The notes: generated from the sequence alone by a model not told the origin. 10,431 nt of DNA from Deltaproteobacteria bacterium (GCA_024277485.1 JAJRVA010000251.1:1-10431), one strand, 5' to 3'; shown: positions 1-8,252, counted from the first letter of the stretch. Numbers and translations are program-made.

Positions 1-1373
1 ATGCTGCTCAGCTCATATATCCTGTCAATCTCCATGCCCCGGCGCAGCGCTTCAAACAGGTAGGCGACCCTCCTGGAGTTCGGTCTGGTCAGGCCGAGGT
101 AGAGGTCATCCTTGTCCAGCTTTTCCATGTCCTCCCTGCCGTCAAAGCCAAAACCCATCCGCCCGGTTTCCAGGGAACGCATTCCCTTCTGAAAGGCCTC
201 CTTGAACGTCCTGCCGATGGCCATGGTCTCTCCGACCGATTTCATGGCCGTGGTGAGGAAATCATCCGCCTCGGGAAATTTCTCAAAGGTCCAGCGGGGT
301 ATTTTGACCACGCAGTAATCAATGGTGGGCTCAAAAGAGGCGTATGTCTCCCTGGTAATGTCGTTTCTGATCTCATCAAGGGTAAAGCCGACCGCCAGCT
401 TGGCGGCGATCTTGGCAATGGGAAACCCGGTGGCCTTGGAGGCAAGGGCTGAAGAACGGGATACCCGCGGATTCATCTCAATGACCATCAGTTCCCCGTC
501 TTTCGGGTTGACGGCAAACTGGACATTGGACCCCCCGGTCTCAACGCCGATCTCCCGGATTATGGCAATTGCCGCGTCCCTCATCACCTGGTACTCCCGG
601 TCCGTCAGGGTCTGGGCCGGGGCGACCGTGATGGAATCACCGGTATGCACCCCCATGGCATCCATGTTTTCAATGGAACAGATAATGACCACGTTATCAT
701 TTTTATCGCGCATCAGCTCAAGCTCATACTCTTTCCAGCCTAACAGGCTGCGCTCGAGCATGACCTCCGTGGTCATGGACAGGTCAAGGCCGGCGACACA
801 CAGTTCCTTGAGTTCATTCCTGTTATAGGCCACGCCGCCGCCGGTGCCGCCCAGGGTGAAACTGGGCCGGACAATGACCGGAAAACCTATCTCCTCGCCG
901 GCTGCCATGGCGTCTTCCAGGGTGTGGACAATGGCTGACTCCGGAACCTTGAGATCAATTTTCTTCATTGCGGCCCGGAACTCCTCGCGGCCCTCGGCCT
1001 TGCGGATAACATCAATGTTCGCGGCCAGCATCTCCACGCCGTGCTTCTCAAGGATCCCTGTTTCCGCCACCCTGATGGCCGTATTCAAGGCGGTCTGGCC
1101 GCCAAGGGTCGGCAGCAGGGCGTCAGGCCGTTCCCGCTCAATGACCTTGATGACGTACTCAGGGGTTATGGGCTCGATATAGGTCCGGTCAGCCAGCTCC
1201 GGGTCAGTCATGATCGTGGCCGGATTGGAATTGATGAGAATAACCTCGAAGCCCTCTTCCTTGAGGGCCTTGACCGCCTGGGCGCCCGAATAGTCAAACT
1301 CGCAGGCCTGGCTTATGATGATGGGGCCGGAGCCGATAATAAGGATCTTGTTGATGTCTGTTCGTTTTGGCAT
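1..1373 (-). CDS. carB: Carbamoyl phosphate synthase large subunit, N-terminal 457 residues (cut by left edge)
   Basis: The large subunit uses ammonia passed from CarA, bicarbonate and two ATP to make carbamoyl phosphate in the cytoplasm, feeding pyrimidine and arginine synthesis. The frame starts at ATG 1373 with [18 protein letters not shown], a typical CarB N-terminus, and stays open to base 3. The visible part is the N-terminal carboxyphosphate half: pre-ATP-grasp domain at about residues 1-125, then ATP-grasp with the glycine-rich loop [10 protein letters not shown] (171-180) and the metal/ATP segment [18 protein letters not shown] (299-316). The oligomerisation region begins near 400. 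The family is about 1,070 residues long, so more than half lies outside, including the second ATP-grasp and the allosteric domain. The gene follows carA by 56 bases, and I see no strong ribosome site in that gap. No frameshift or lost key residue is visible. Confidence 0.97.
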   Translation of the reverse strand, partial: MPKRTDINKILIIGSGPIIISQACEFDYSGAQAVKALKEEGFEVILINSNPATIMTDPELADRTYIEPITPEYVIKVIERERPDALLPTLGGQTALNTAIRVAETGILEKHGVEMLAANIDVIRKAEGREEFRAAMKKIDLKVPESAIVHTLEDAMAAGEEIGFPVIVRPSFTLGGTGGGVAYNRNELKELCVAGLDLSMTTEVMLERSLLGWKEYELELMRDKNDNVVIICSIENMDAMGVHTGDSITVAPAQTLTDREYQVMRDAAIAIIREIGVETGGSNVQFAVNPKDGELMVIEMNPRVSRSSALASKATGFPIAKIAAKLAVGFTLDEIRNDITRETYASFEPTIDYCVVKIPRWTFEKFPEADDFLTTAMKSVGETMAIGRTFKEAFQKGMRSLETGRMGFGFDGREDMEKLDKDDLYLGLTRPNSRRVAYLFEALRRGMEIDRIYELSS

Positions 1374-1429
1374 GGTAGTGAAACCGAGATGTTTTTGATA
1401 TTCAGCAGCCGGGAATCAGGGGTCAGGGT

Positions 1430-2554
1430 TCAACCTGCCCCCTTTTCCTGTTTCATGAGTTCGATAAAGCGGTCAAAAAGGTACTCCGCGTCATGGGGAC
1501 CCGGGGCATGCTCGGGATGATACTGGACAGAGAAGGCCGGCAGTTTCGTGTGGCGCATCCCCTCCAGGCTGCCGTCATTGAGGTTGACATGCGTTACTTC
1601 GATTTCTGCCGGCAGACTGGCAGGATCAACGCAGAAGCCGTGATTCTGGGAGGTAATCTCGACCTTGCCGGTTGTCAGGTCCTTCACCGGCTGATTGCCG
1701 CCGCGGTGGCCGAACTTGAGTTTATAGGTTGTCCCGCCGTAGGCAAGGCCCAGTATCTGGTGTCCCAGGCAGATACCGAAAACCGGTTTTCTGCCCAGCA
1801 GGCTCCTGACGTTTTCCACCACCCCCTCCACACCGGCCGGGTCTCCGGGACCGTTGGACAGGAAGACACCGTCAGGATCCATGGCAAGGACCTCTTCAGC
1901 CGGAGTTGTGGCCGGGACCACCTGGACACAGCATCCCCGCCCGGTCAGAAGTCGGAGCTGGTTGTACTTTATCCCGTAATCATAGGCAACGACCTTCAGG
2001 CGGCCATCCGGTTCACCGGGAAAACCGTATCCATCCACGGGGCCTTCCCGGCGCCACAGGTACGGTCTTTCCGCCGACACTCTCTGCACCATATCGCGCC
2101 CCACCAGCCCGGACCATTCCCTGGCCCTTCGGACCAGGGACTCGGCATCCGGATCAGTGGTCGAAATCACCGCCTTCATTGCCCCGCGGGTACGGATGAT
2201 CCGGGTCAGCTTCCGGGTATCTACACCGGTTACCCCTAATATATTGTATTTTCGCAGAAAATCCGCCAGGGTAGCGGTGGCACGGTAATTACTGGGTACG
2301 TCCTGATACTCCCGCATCAGAAATGCCCGGGGATGCGCGGATGCCGACTCCATATCCTCATCATTGACACCGTAATTACCAATGAGCGGATAGGTCATGG
2401 TCACCAGCTGCGCAGTATAGGAAGGGTCGGTCAACACCTCCTGGTAGCCGCTCATACTGGTATTGAAAACAATCTCGCCAACCGCCTCGCCGGGTCCGGT
2501 AAAGGATCTTCCAGAGAGGACTGTGCCGTCCTCAAGCCCGATTAATACTTTCAT
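1430..2554 (-). CDS. carA: Carbamoyl phosphate synthase small (glutaminase) subunit
   Basis: CarA hydrolyses glutamine and channels the ammonia to CarB. The 374-residue product has the usual family length. Residues 1-140 form the CarA-specific N-terminal domain ([17 protein letters not shown] at 30-46, GVDTRKLTR at 110-118). Residues from about 187 form a class I glutamine amidotransferase: SNGPGDP (233-239), the nucleophile Cys262 in GICLGHQ, and the partners His346 and Glu348 in QYHPEHA. The whole triad is present, so the enzyme should be active with glutamine. The ATG at 2554 begins [15 protein letters not shown], which matches the family start; the ribosome site is weak (GAG about 8 bases upstream). 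It lies 31 bases after waaA and 56 before carB on the same strand, so the three are probably co-transcribed. Confidence 0.98.
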   Translation of the reverse strand: MKVLIGLEDGTVLSGRSFTGPGEAVGEIVFNTSMSGYQEVLTDPSYTAQLVTMTYPLIGNYGVNDEDMESASAHPRAFLMREYQDVPSNYRATATLADFLRKYNILGVTGVDTRKLTRIIRTRGAMKAVISTTDPDAESLVRRAREWSGLVGRDMVQRVSAERPYLWRREGPVDGYGFPGEPDGRLKVVAYDYGIKYNQLRLLTGRGCCVQVVPATTPAEEVLAMDPDGVFLSNGPGDPAGVEGVVENVRSLLGRKPVFGICLGHQILGLAYGGTTYKLKFGHRGGNQPVKDLTTGKVEITSQNHGFCVDPASLPAEIEVTHVNLNDGSLEGMRHTKLPAFSVQYHPEHAPGPHDAEYLFDRFIELMKQEKGAG

Positions 2555-2585
2555 AAATACTCAACTCTCTTTGTCCAGAATAAAA

Positions 2586-3878
2586 TCAATGCACCAGCAG
2601 CCTTGCCACGATTTCCGCCTGCTTCCGGGCTGAGCCCTGCTGCAACATAGTAACCTCTGCCGCGTTGCCGCAGGCCTGCCGATAGGCGGCCGGATCATCC
2701 AGGTGATGCCGTATCAGAGCAGCCAGCTCAGCCCCGTCCCTGACCTGGAAACCCGCACCGCTGCCGGCAAGAATATCCACGGCATCTGAAAAATCCGCCA
2801 TGTTCGGCCCGTAGTAAACCGGTCTGCCCCAGCGCACCGCCTCCATGACGTTGTGGCCGCCGCAGTCAACCAGGCTGCCGCCGCAGAAATTAAAATCACC
2901 GGCGCTGTAGATCTTTGCCAGCTCTCCCATGCAGTCAACGACTATAACGGGATGCGTTCTTTTCTGTCGCGCACTTTTAAGTTCCGTAAACAGGTGATAC
3001 TCCATGCCGCGCCGGCTCAGCAGATCCCTGACCTCCGGCAGCCTTTCCAGGTGCCGGGGCGCAATCAGCCACACCAGGGTTTTACCGGTGTGGGAGGCAA
3101 GCTGCTGATACACATCGGCAAGTATCTTTTCCTCACCGCTTCGGGTCGAGCCGCAGACAAAAAGTATTTCTTCGCGCAGGCCTAAAAGTGTACGGTAGCC
3201 GGCCCGGACAGTATCTGTATCCTCAAGGGGAAAGTCATATTTCATGTTACCGGCCACCCGGATGCGATCCTCCGGCACTCCGAAGGAGGCAAAACGCTCC
3301 TTATCCGGCCGCCCGATCACCGCCATGGCGGAAAAACCGCTGACCATGCGGCGCATCATCCCCCGGATACGTTGATAACGCAGGAAAGAGCGTTCGGACA
3401 TGCGTCCGTTCAGGAGTACTTTTTTCACTCCCGCCAGTTCGAGCTCAGACAGCAGGGCCGGCCATAACTCTGTCTCAAGTCCAACATATATATCCGGCCT
3501 GATTCCTGCTAAAAACCGCCGCACGACAACCGGAACATCAAGCGGCGCAAGCAGGCAACGCACATCTCCAGGCAGCTGCTTTTCCGCGACCATCCGGCCA
3601 TATTCGGTCATGGTCGTCACCACAAATCCGTACCCTTTCCTCCGGGCAAGGAGTTCATGGATAAGTACCCGGGCCGCCTGGACCTCGCCAACGGAAGCGG
3701 CATGAATCCAGACGGTCGCAAAAGAGTTCTCACGGGCTGTAACAGCACCGGCAAAATTTCCAATTCTCTGGCTCAGGCTCCTGCCTGATCCGGGCCGAAC
3801 CAGGGAAACAAGAGGAATGAACAGAAACAACAGGAAAAAGAAAACTGACCCCAAGGCGCAATATAAAAAGTAGAGCAA
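2586..3878 (-). CDS. waaA: Lipid A 3-deoxy-D-manno-octulosonic acid (Kdo) transferase, TTG start
   Basis: WaaA (KdtA) transfers Kdo from CMP-Kdo to the lipid A precursor on the inner face of the inner membrane. The 430-residue product has the normal family size and order. An N-terminal hydrophobic anchor spans about residues 4-26. WIHAASVGE (57-65) carries the conserved catalytic glutamate, Glu65. APLDVP (111-116) and ETELWP (135-140) follow. The C-terminal GT-B half has GGSL (333-336) and GGHNVMEA (340-347). The start is TTG at 3878: AGGG lies 7 bases upstream, an in-frame TAA lies 21 bases upstream, and no in-frame ATG occurs before residue 90, which would delete the anchor and the catalytic Glu. 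Whether it adds one, two or more Kdo units cannot be read from the sequence. It is the first gene of a probable waaA-carA-carB unit. Confidence 0.95.
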   Translation of the reverse strand: MLYFLYCALGSVFFFLLFLFIPLVSLVRPGSGRSLSQRIGNFAGAVTARENSFATVWIHAASVGEVQAARVLIHELLARRKGYGFVVTTMTEYGRMVAEKQLPGDVRCLLAPLDVPVVVRRFLAGIRPDIYVGLETELWPALLSELELAGVKKVLLNGRMSERSFLRYQRIRGMMRRMVSGFSAMAVIGRPDKERFASFGVPEDRIRVAGNMKYDFPLEDTDTVRAGYRTLLGLREEILFVCGSTRSGEEKILADVYQQLASHTGKTLVWLIAPRHLERLPEVRDLLSRRGMEYHLFTELKSARQKRTHPVIVVDCMGELAKIYSAGDFNFCGGSLVDCGGHNVMEAVRWGRPVYYGPNMADFSDAVDILAGSGAGFQVRDGAELAALIRHHLDDPAAYRQACGNAAEVTMLQQGSARKQAEIVARLLVH

Positions 3879-3931
3879 CGATTTTCCCTGTTTTGTTTAC
3901 AGATGTAAAAAACAAACACCTAAACCTATTT

Positions 3932-3960
3932 ATTCAAACACGAATGACAATATGAGTCAA
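3932..3960 (-). promoter_or_regulatory. Candidate sigma70 promoter for waaA-carA-carB
   Basis: On the minus strand TTGACT (3955-3960) is followed after 17 bases by TTGAAT (3932-3937), matching the sigma70 consensus at 5 of 6 and 4 of 6 positions. Transcription would start near 3925 and leave a leader of roughly 45 bases before the TTG start of waaA. The site lies in the divergent gap between waaA and the prolyl isomerase gene. It is a motif match only. Confidence 0.45.
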
Positions 3961-4071
3961 TAGTGAATGGCCGGAACCCCGGAAAAACGGATGATATGGT
4001 TTTTCTTGACAACCGGGTACATGCCATGTAAGCAGTCGGGAATATACAATCATCTCTATCAGGAAAGCAGC

Positions 4072-5082
4072 ATGAGAAAAATATTCCTTGTCATCATATC
4101 GATGTTTGTTCTTTTACCCTTTGGAGAAACAGCAATGGCCGGAGATCCGCAGTTAAAAGATGGGCTTTACGCAAAAATCATAACGGACAAGGGGGACATC
4201 CTGCTCTCCCTCTACTACACAAAAACACCGCTGACAGTGATCAACTTTGTCGGCCTTGCAGAGGGAACCCGGTCTCTGGGCGGCGCGGACAGGCCCACCG
4301 GCACCCCGTTTTATGACGGTCTGAAGTTCCACCGGGTCATCAAGGACTTCATGATTCAGGGAGGCTGCCCGCTTGGCACCGGAACCGGAGGTCCCGGCTA
4401 TACCTTCCCCGATGAATTCGACCCCTCTTTGAAACATGACCGGCCCGGCACTCTCTCCATGGCCAATGCCGGCCCGGGTACCAACGGCAGCCAGTTTTTC
4501 ATCACCCATGTCCCCACCCCGCATCTTGACGGCAGGCATACGGTTTTCGGCCGGGTGGTACAGGGACAGGAAGTGGTCGATTCCATTGAAAAGGGTGATG
4601 TGATCAAAAAAATCGAAATTATCCGTGTCGGCAGGGAGGCCGGTGAATTCAAGACTGACGATGCGGCCTTTAATGCCGCCCTGACCCAGGGTGAGAAGGA
4701 CAGGATCGAAAAACTGATCAGCAAAAGATGGCCGGAGACGATCAGAACAGCGTCCGGGCTCCGCTATGTGGTCAAAAAAGAAGGTGTCGGAAAAACCCCC
4801 GCAAAGGGCAGCACCGTTACGGCTCATTACACGGGACGGCTGCTGGAAAACAACCGGAAATTCGACAGTTCATATGACCGGGGCGCCCCCTTTGATTTTC
4901 AGGTCGGCATGGGCCAGGTTATTGCAGGCTGGGACGAGGCCTTTCTGGCCATGAAAAAAGGAGAGAAACGGACCATTATCCTGCCGCCGCAATTAGCCTA
5001 CGGTTCCAGGGGCGCTGGCCGGGTTATCCCCCCCGATGCATGGCTTGTCTTTGACGTTGAACTTGTTGATTTTACGCAGTAA
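4072..5082 (+). CDS. Exported dual-domain prolyl isomerase: cyclophilin-FKBP fusion
   Basis: This 336-residue protein should catalyse cis-trans isomerisation of proline bonds, probably in the periplasm. Residues 1-23 form a signal peptide (MRKIF, a hydrophobic core, then cleavage after AMA before GD). Residues about 32-187 are a cyclophilin domain with [13 protein letters not shown] (86-98, catalytic Arg88), NGSQFFIT (138-145) and [10 protein letters not shown] (151-160). A charged linker follows, then an FKBP domain from about 230 to 335 with [19 protein letters not shown] and LAYG, retaining the aromatic pocket residues. The start at ATG 4072 is preceded by AGGA 7 bases upstream and puts the signal peptide at the N-terminus. 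The frame can be read back to 3967, but that adds 35 residues with no homology ahead of the signal. Single-domain versions of both families are common; the fusion is unusual. The client proteins are unknown. Confidence 0.93.
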   Translation: MRKIFLVIISMFVLLPFGETAMAGDPQLKDGLYAKIITDKGDILLSLYYTKTPLTVINFVGLAEGTRSLGGADRPTGTPFYDGLKFHRVIKDFMIQGGCPLGTGTGGPGYTFPDEFDPSLKHDRPGTLSMANAGPGTNGSQFFITHVPTPHLDGRHTVFGRVVQGQEVVDSIEKGDVIKKIEIIRVGREAGEFKTDDAAFNAALTQGEKDRIEKLISKRWPETIRTASGLRYVVKKEGVGKTPAKGSTVTAHYTGRLLENNRKFDSSYDRGAPFDFQVGMGQVIAGWDEAFLAMKKGEKRTIILPPQLAYGSRGAGRVIPPDAWLVFDVELVDFTQ

Positions 5083-5161
5083 AATACCTGCTGGAGCCGC
5101 AGGGCACACTTGTCTGCGCATGGTCTCCCTGACAGCAGGCAGGCTGATTAACCGGAAAAAG

Positions 5162-5191
5162 TAAAAGCCGGCCTCAAAAAACCCGGTTTTA
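5162..5191 (+). terminator. Imperfect hairpin between the prolyl isomerase and TPR genes, possible weak terminator
   Basis: TAAAA-CCGG (5162-5171, with one bulged G at 5167) can pair with CCGGTTTTA (5183-5191) across an 11-base loop. This gives nine base pairs, only four of them G-C. The A-rich left arm and T-rich right arm resemble an intrinsic terminator in either direction, but the GC stem is short. It could attenuate read-through into the TPR gene 36 bases downstream. Confidence 0.25.
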
Positions 5192-5226
5192 CCAACAGAA
5201 CAAACCATATATCAGTGGAGCACAGC

Positions 5227-5817
5227 ATGTCTGAATCCGGAAACAGTGTATCAAAACAGACCCTTTTTATCAGCATAGGCGTTGCCCTGCTGGTGGGCTT
5301 TCTTGTCGGTGTCATTTACAGCGACCGCTCTCCCCGGACGGGCGGACAGTTTGTCCAGCAGCAGCAACAGGGCCAACCCCAGGCCCCGCAGCAGAGCCAG
5401 TACGCCCAGGCGCTGCCCTCCCTGCAGTTAGCGGTCCAGCAGAACCCGAACAACGCTGACACGTGGGCCCAGTTGGGACATGCCTATTTTGACACCAACC
5501 AGCCGGCCAAGGCCATTGAAGCCTACAACAAATCCCTGGCCATTATCCCCAGCAACCCGCCGGTCCTCACCGATCTCGGTGTCATGTATCGGAGAAACGG
5601 TCAGCCGGAAAAGGCCATTGAAGCCTTTGACAAGGCCCTTGCCCTCCAGCCCGGTTTTGAGCAGGCCCTGTTCAACAAGGGCGTTGTCTATCACAATGAC
5701 CTGGGCAACACCGAAGCCGCCATCCAGGCGTGGAAAGAACTGCTCATTGCCAACCCGGGTGCAACCGACCACAACGGCGTGCCCATTGCCAAGATGATTG
5801 AAGACATCTCGAAATAG
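5227..5817 (+). CDS. Membrane-anchored TPR protein, function unknown
   Basis: I recognise the architecture but not a named family. The 196-residue product has a short polar N-terminus, one membrane segment (about 12-30) without a clear signal-peptidase site, a glutamine-rich flexible linker (about 41-58, including QQQQQ), and TPR-type helices. Full repeats run at about 76-109, 110-143 and 144-178, each with the W/L-G-Y...A...A..P pattern, and a partial helix precedes them at 62-75. The TPR domain probably faces the periplasm and binds a partner protein; it resembles the TPR parts of cytochrome c assembly proteins such as CcmH/NrfG, but no specific assignment is justified. I chose ATG 5227 because GGAG lies 6 bases upstream. 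A GTG at 5215 would extend the frame by four residues but overlaps that ribosome site. It follows the prolyl isomerase gene by 144 bases. Confidence 0.88.
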   Translation: MSESGNSVSKQTLFISIGVALLVGFLVGVIYSDRSPRTGGQFVQQQQQGQPQAPQQSQYAQALPSLQLAVQQNPNNADTWAQLGHAYFDTNQPAKAIEAYNKSLAIIPSNPPVLTDLGVMYRRNGQPEKAIEAFDKALALQPGFEQALFNKGVVYHNDLGNTEAAIQAWKELLIANPGATDHNGVPIAKMIEDISK

Positions 5818-5826
5818 GGTCGGGTG

Positions 5827-5868
5827 CCGGGGGTGAGCCGAACCCCGGTCCCGGTGTCTGTTCTTTCT
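5827..5868 (+). terminator. Probable intrinsic terminator after the TPR gene
   Basis: CCGGGG (5827-5832) pairs perfectly with CCCCGG (5843-5848) across a 10-base loop, and a pyrimidine-rich stretch with several T runs follows (5855-5868). It sits just after the TPR stop and just before the ilvB promoter, a sensible place to end the upstream transcript. The T tract is interrupted and starts several bases after the stem, so termination may be weak. Confidence 0.45.
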
Positions 5869-5871
5869 CGC

Positions 5872-5900
5872 TTGACAGGCAACTTTAACAAATATATATT
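5872..5900 (+). promoter_or_regulatory. Strong sigma70 promoter for ilvBN
   Basis: A perfect TTGACA (5872-5877) is followed by exactly 17 bases and TATATT (5895-5900), which matches the -10 consensus at 5 of 6 positions. Transcription should start near 5907, giving a leader of about 87 bases before ilvB. It is the best promoter match I found in the window. I see no obvious run of Val, Leu or Ile codons and no terminator in the leader, so classical attenuation is not evident. Confidence 0.7.
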
Positions 5901-5934
5901 TTATGATTTACACCGTGATGTATTAACTCATATC

Positions 5935-5997
5935 ATGCAGGAAGAGTCATTGCCCTGGTCAGTGACGGTTTCAATCAAGAGGAAGGGTTTTCAATGA
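5935..5997 (+). CDS. Possible 20-codon leader ORF overlapping the ilvB start
   Basis: ATG 5935 opens a 20-codon frame (begins MQEESLPW, ends KRKGFQ) whose TGA at 5995-5997 overlaps the ilvB ATG at 5994-5996 as ATGA. The ilvB ribosome site lies inside its last codons. It contains one Leu, three Val/Ile codons and one Trp, which is not a clear regulatory run, and it has no convincing ribosome site of its own. It may be chance. Confidence 0.2.
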   Translation: MQEESLPWSVTVSIKRKGFQ

Positions 5998-7691
5998 AAA
6001 AAATAACTGGAGCGCAGGCGATAATCAAGTGTCTGGAGGAAGAAAAGGTTCATACTATTTTTGGTTTTCCGGGCGGCGCTGTTATTGACCTGTACGACGA
6101 ACTGCTGGATTCCGGTATCAAACACGTCCTTGTCCGCCACGAGCAGGGAGCTGTCCATGCTGCTGACGGCTATGCCCGTGCAACCGGCGAGGTCGGAGTT
6201 GCGCTTCTCACCTCGGGACCGGGGGCAACAAACGGAGTAACCGCGATCGCCACCGCCTACATGGATTCCATACCCGTTGTCATCCTGACCGGCCAGGTAC
6301 CGACGGCCCTTATCGGTAATGATGCTTTTCAGGAAGTGGACATCGTCGGCATCACCCGCCCGTGTACCAAGCACAACTATCTCGTCAACAGGCCGGAAGA
6401 CCTTGTCCCGACCATTCGTGAAGCCTTTTATCTCGCCTCCACAGGGCGTCCCGGGCCGGTGCTGATAGACCTGCCCAAGGACGTCGTTGCCTCGCTGGTC
6501 AATTTTCCGGCAAGAAAGAAAATCAAGATGCAGACCTACCAGCCCAACTATGCCCCCCATCCGGGCCAGGTTGAAAAGGCCTGCCGGGCAATGCTCAAGG
6601 CAAAACGCCCTGTTCTGTATGTCGGCGGCGGGGTCATCCTTTCCAACTCCAGCAAGAACCTGACGGAACTCGGGGAAAAACTGCAGGCCCCTGTAACCAT
6701 GACCCTGATGGGGCTGGGTGCCTTTCCAGGCACCAATCCTCTTTCTCTCGGCATGCTTGGCATGCACGGCAGTTATGCGGCCAACATGGCGGTAGCCAAG
6801 AGCGACCTGCTGATTGCCGTGGGGGCCCGTTTTGACGACCGGGTAACCGGGCGGCTTGATGCATTTGCCCCGGACGCGAAAATCATCCATATCGATATCG
6901 ATCCGACCTCCATCAGCAAGAATGTCAAGGTTGACATCCCCATAGTTGCTGACTGCAAGGCCGCGCTGAAGGCCATGAATGACTGGCTTGACATGTCATC
7001 CGACCTTGACTCCACGAGCGGCGGCCGGCTGCAGCCCTGGCTTGCCCAGATAGCCGAGTGGCAGGAAAAACACCCCCTGACCTACCGCGATGAAGGTGAT
7101 ATTATCAAGCCCCAGTATGTGGTTGAAAAAATTAACGAACTGACCGGGGGAGATGCCATCATCACCACCGAGGTCGGCCAGAACCAGATGTGGGCGGCCC
7201 AGTTCTATAAATTCAACAAGCCCCGGCATCTCCTTACCTCCGGCGGTCTCGGCACCATGGGATACGGCCTGCCGGCTGCAATAGGAGCAAAGATGGCCTT
7301 TCCTGATGCCACGGTCATAGATATTGCCGGAGACGGCTCCATCCAGATGAATATTCAGGAACTGGCCACGGCAAAACAGTGGGGCGCCCCTGTCAAGGTA
7401 GCTATCTTAAACAACAACTATCTTGGTATGGTACGGCAATGGCAGGAACTTTTTTATGACCGTCGCTACTCGGCCACTCCCATGGAGGTAACCCCTGATT
7501 TTGTCGCGCTTGCCAAGGCATACGGGGCTGTCGGCCTGCGGGCAAAGAAAAAGGATGAGGTTGAACCGGTCATCAAGGAGGCCCTGGCAACCGACAACCT
7601 GGTTATCATGGACTTTGTCGTCAACCGTGAGGAGGGAGTCTTCCCCATGGTTCCGGCCGGCAAGGCCACCACGGAAATGCTGCTTGTCTGA
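5994..7691 (+). CDS. ilvB: Acetohydroxyacid (acetolactate) synthase large, catalytic subunit
   Basis: This thiamine diphosphate enzyme condenses pyruvate with pyruvate or 2-oxobutyrate, the first common step to valine, leucine and isoleucine. The 565-residue product matches the family length. The N-terminal pyrimidine-binding domain has GFPGG (24-28) and the catalytic Glu50 in VRHEQGAVHAADGYA. The central FAD-type domain includes GARFDDRVTG (277-286). The C-terminal diphosphate-binding domain carries GDGS (446-449) and NNNYLGMVRQWQ (473-484), the Mg-ThDP motif; the MVRQWQ segment is typical of true anabolic enzymes rather than other ThDP oxidases. The start ATG 5994 has GAGGAAGGG ending 6 bases upstream. 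ilvN follows after 63 bases, and a strong promoter lies upstream. The subunits should assemble in the cytoplasm. Confidence 0.97.
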   Translation: MKKITGAQAIIKCLEEEKVHTIFGFPGGAVIDLYDELLDSGIKHVLVRHEQGAVHAADGYARATGEVGVALLTSGPGATNGVTAIATAYMDSIPVVILTGQVPTALIGNDAFQEVDIVGITRPCTKHNYLVNRPEDLVPTIREAFYLASTGRPGPVLIDLPKDVVASLVNFPARKKIKMQTYQPNYAPHPGQVEKACRAMLKAKRPVLYVGGGVILSNSSKNLTELGEKLQAPVTMTLMGLGAFPGTNPLSLGMLGMHGSYAANMAVAKSDLLIAVGARFDDRVTGRLDAFAPDAKIIHIDIDPTSISKNVKVDIPIVADCKAALKAMNDWLDMSSDLDSTSGGRLQPWLAQIAEWQEKHPLTYRDEGDIIKPQYVVEKINELTGGDAIITTEVGQNQMWAAQFYKFNKPRHLLTSGGLGTMGYGLPAAIGAKMAFPDATVIDIAGDGSIQMNIQELATAKQWGAPVKVAILNNNYLGMVRQWQELFYDRRYSATPMEVTPDFVALAKAYGAVGLRAKKKDEVEPVIKEALATDNLVIMDFVVNREEGVFPMVPAGKATTEMLLV

Positions 7692-7754
7692 CAGAGACTT
7701 TTGGAATAAAAAAACAAGACAAATCTTACCTCAGCTTTTTACAGGATCAATTCA

Positions 7755-8234
7755 ATGAAACATACACTTTCAGTTCTTCTCCTGAACAAACCCGGTGCGC
7801 TGTCCCGGGTAACCGGGCTGTTCAGCGGCAGGGGTTTTAATATCGAAAGCCTGTGCGTGGCGGAAACAATGGACCCCAAGGTCTCCTGCCTGACCCTGGT
7901 AACGCGGGGGGATGAAAAAATAATCGAGCAGATAACCAAGCAGCTCCATAAACTGATAGATGTCCTCAAGGTATCGGATGTCAGCGAAGGAGAGTTTGTT
8001 GAACGGGAAATGGTCCTGATCCGTGTCAAGGCGGAAGCGGGAACCCGGGCTGAAGTCCTCCGCATCATTGATATCTTCCGCGGCAAGGTCATTGATGTCA
8101 GCCCCAACTCATACGCGGTGGAGATAACCGGCCCGGAGAGCAAAATTAAAGCCGTGATTGACATCCTGAGACCCATTGGTATCAAGGAGATTATCAGGAC
8201 CGGAACAATTGCCATGGCAAGAGCTCCCAAATAG
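7755..8234 (+). CDS. ilvN: Acetohydroxyacid synthase small, regulatory subunit
   Basis: The small subunit activates IlvB and mediates feedback by branched-chain amino acids. The 159-residue product closely resembles the E. coli IlvH type in length and pattern. Residues 1-75 form an ACT domain (LNKPGALSRVTGLFSGRGFNIESL), and the remainder is the C-terminal regulatory domain (FRGKVIDVSPNSYAVEITG at about 112-130). Asn11, Gly14 and Asn29, positions tied to valine sensitivity in E. coli IlvH, are all present, so valine inhibition is likely; that is an inference. The start ATG 7755 has AGGA 8 bases upstream. The gene is 63 bases after ilvB and 18 before psd. The name ilvH would serve equally well. 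Confidence 0.96.
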   Translation: MKHTLSVLLLNKPGALSRVTGLFSGRGFNIESLCVAETMDPKVSCLTLVTRGDEKIIEQITKQLHKLIDVLKVSDVSEGEFVEREMVLIRVKAEAGTRAEVLRIIDIFRGKVIDVSPNSYAVEITGPESKIKAVIDILRPIGIKEIIRTGTIAMARAPK

Positions 8235-8252
8235 CCGGCTGTCTCACCCTCT

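Noticed and set aside
1493..2239. Plus-strand frame of 248 codons opposite carA
   Set aside because: The carA frame carries the full glutaminase triad and family motifs; the opposite frame shows no known domain.
4006..4050. Promoter for the prolyl isomerase gene: TTGACA at 4006-4011 or TACAAT at 4045-4050
   Set aside because: The two good boxes are 33 bases apart and neither has a convincing partner at 16-18 bases, so no promoter is called.
3967..4071. Upstream extension of the prolyl isomerase frame by 35 residues
   Set aside because: The extension puts polar sequence ahead of a good signal peptide, and the ATG at 4072 has a well-placed AGGA.
4153..4827. Long open frame on the minus strand inside the prolyl isomerase gene
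   Set aside because: It lies opposite clear cyclophilin coding sequence, has no recognisable domain and no ribosome site; such antisense frames are common in GC-rich genes.
5128..5135. CCTGACAG before the TPR gene, matching the repeat before pssA
   Set aside because: A single 8-base match without the neighbouring copies or palindrome is easily chance.
5215..5226. GTG start for the TPR gene four codons earlier
   Set aside because: The GTG overlaps the GGAG ribosome site that serves ATG 5227.
5947..5965. Small hairpin (TCATTG with CAGTGA) in the ilvB leader as an attenuator
   Set aside because: Only six pairs including a G-U, and no T tract follows, so it would not terminate transcription.
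5991..6890. Long minus-strand frame opposite ilvB
   Set aside because: It lacks any recognisable domain and mirrors conserved ilvB codons.
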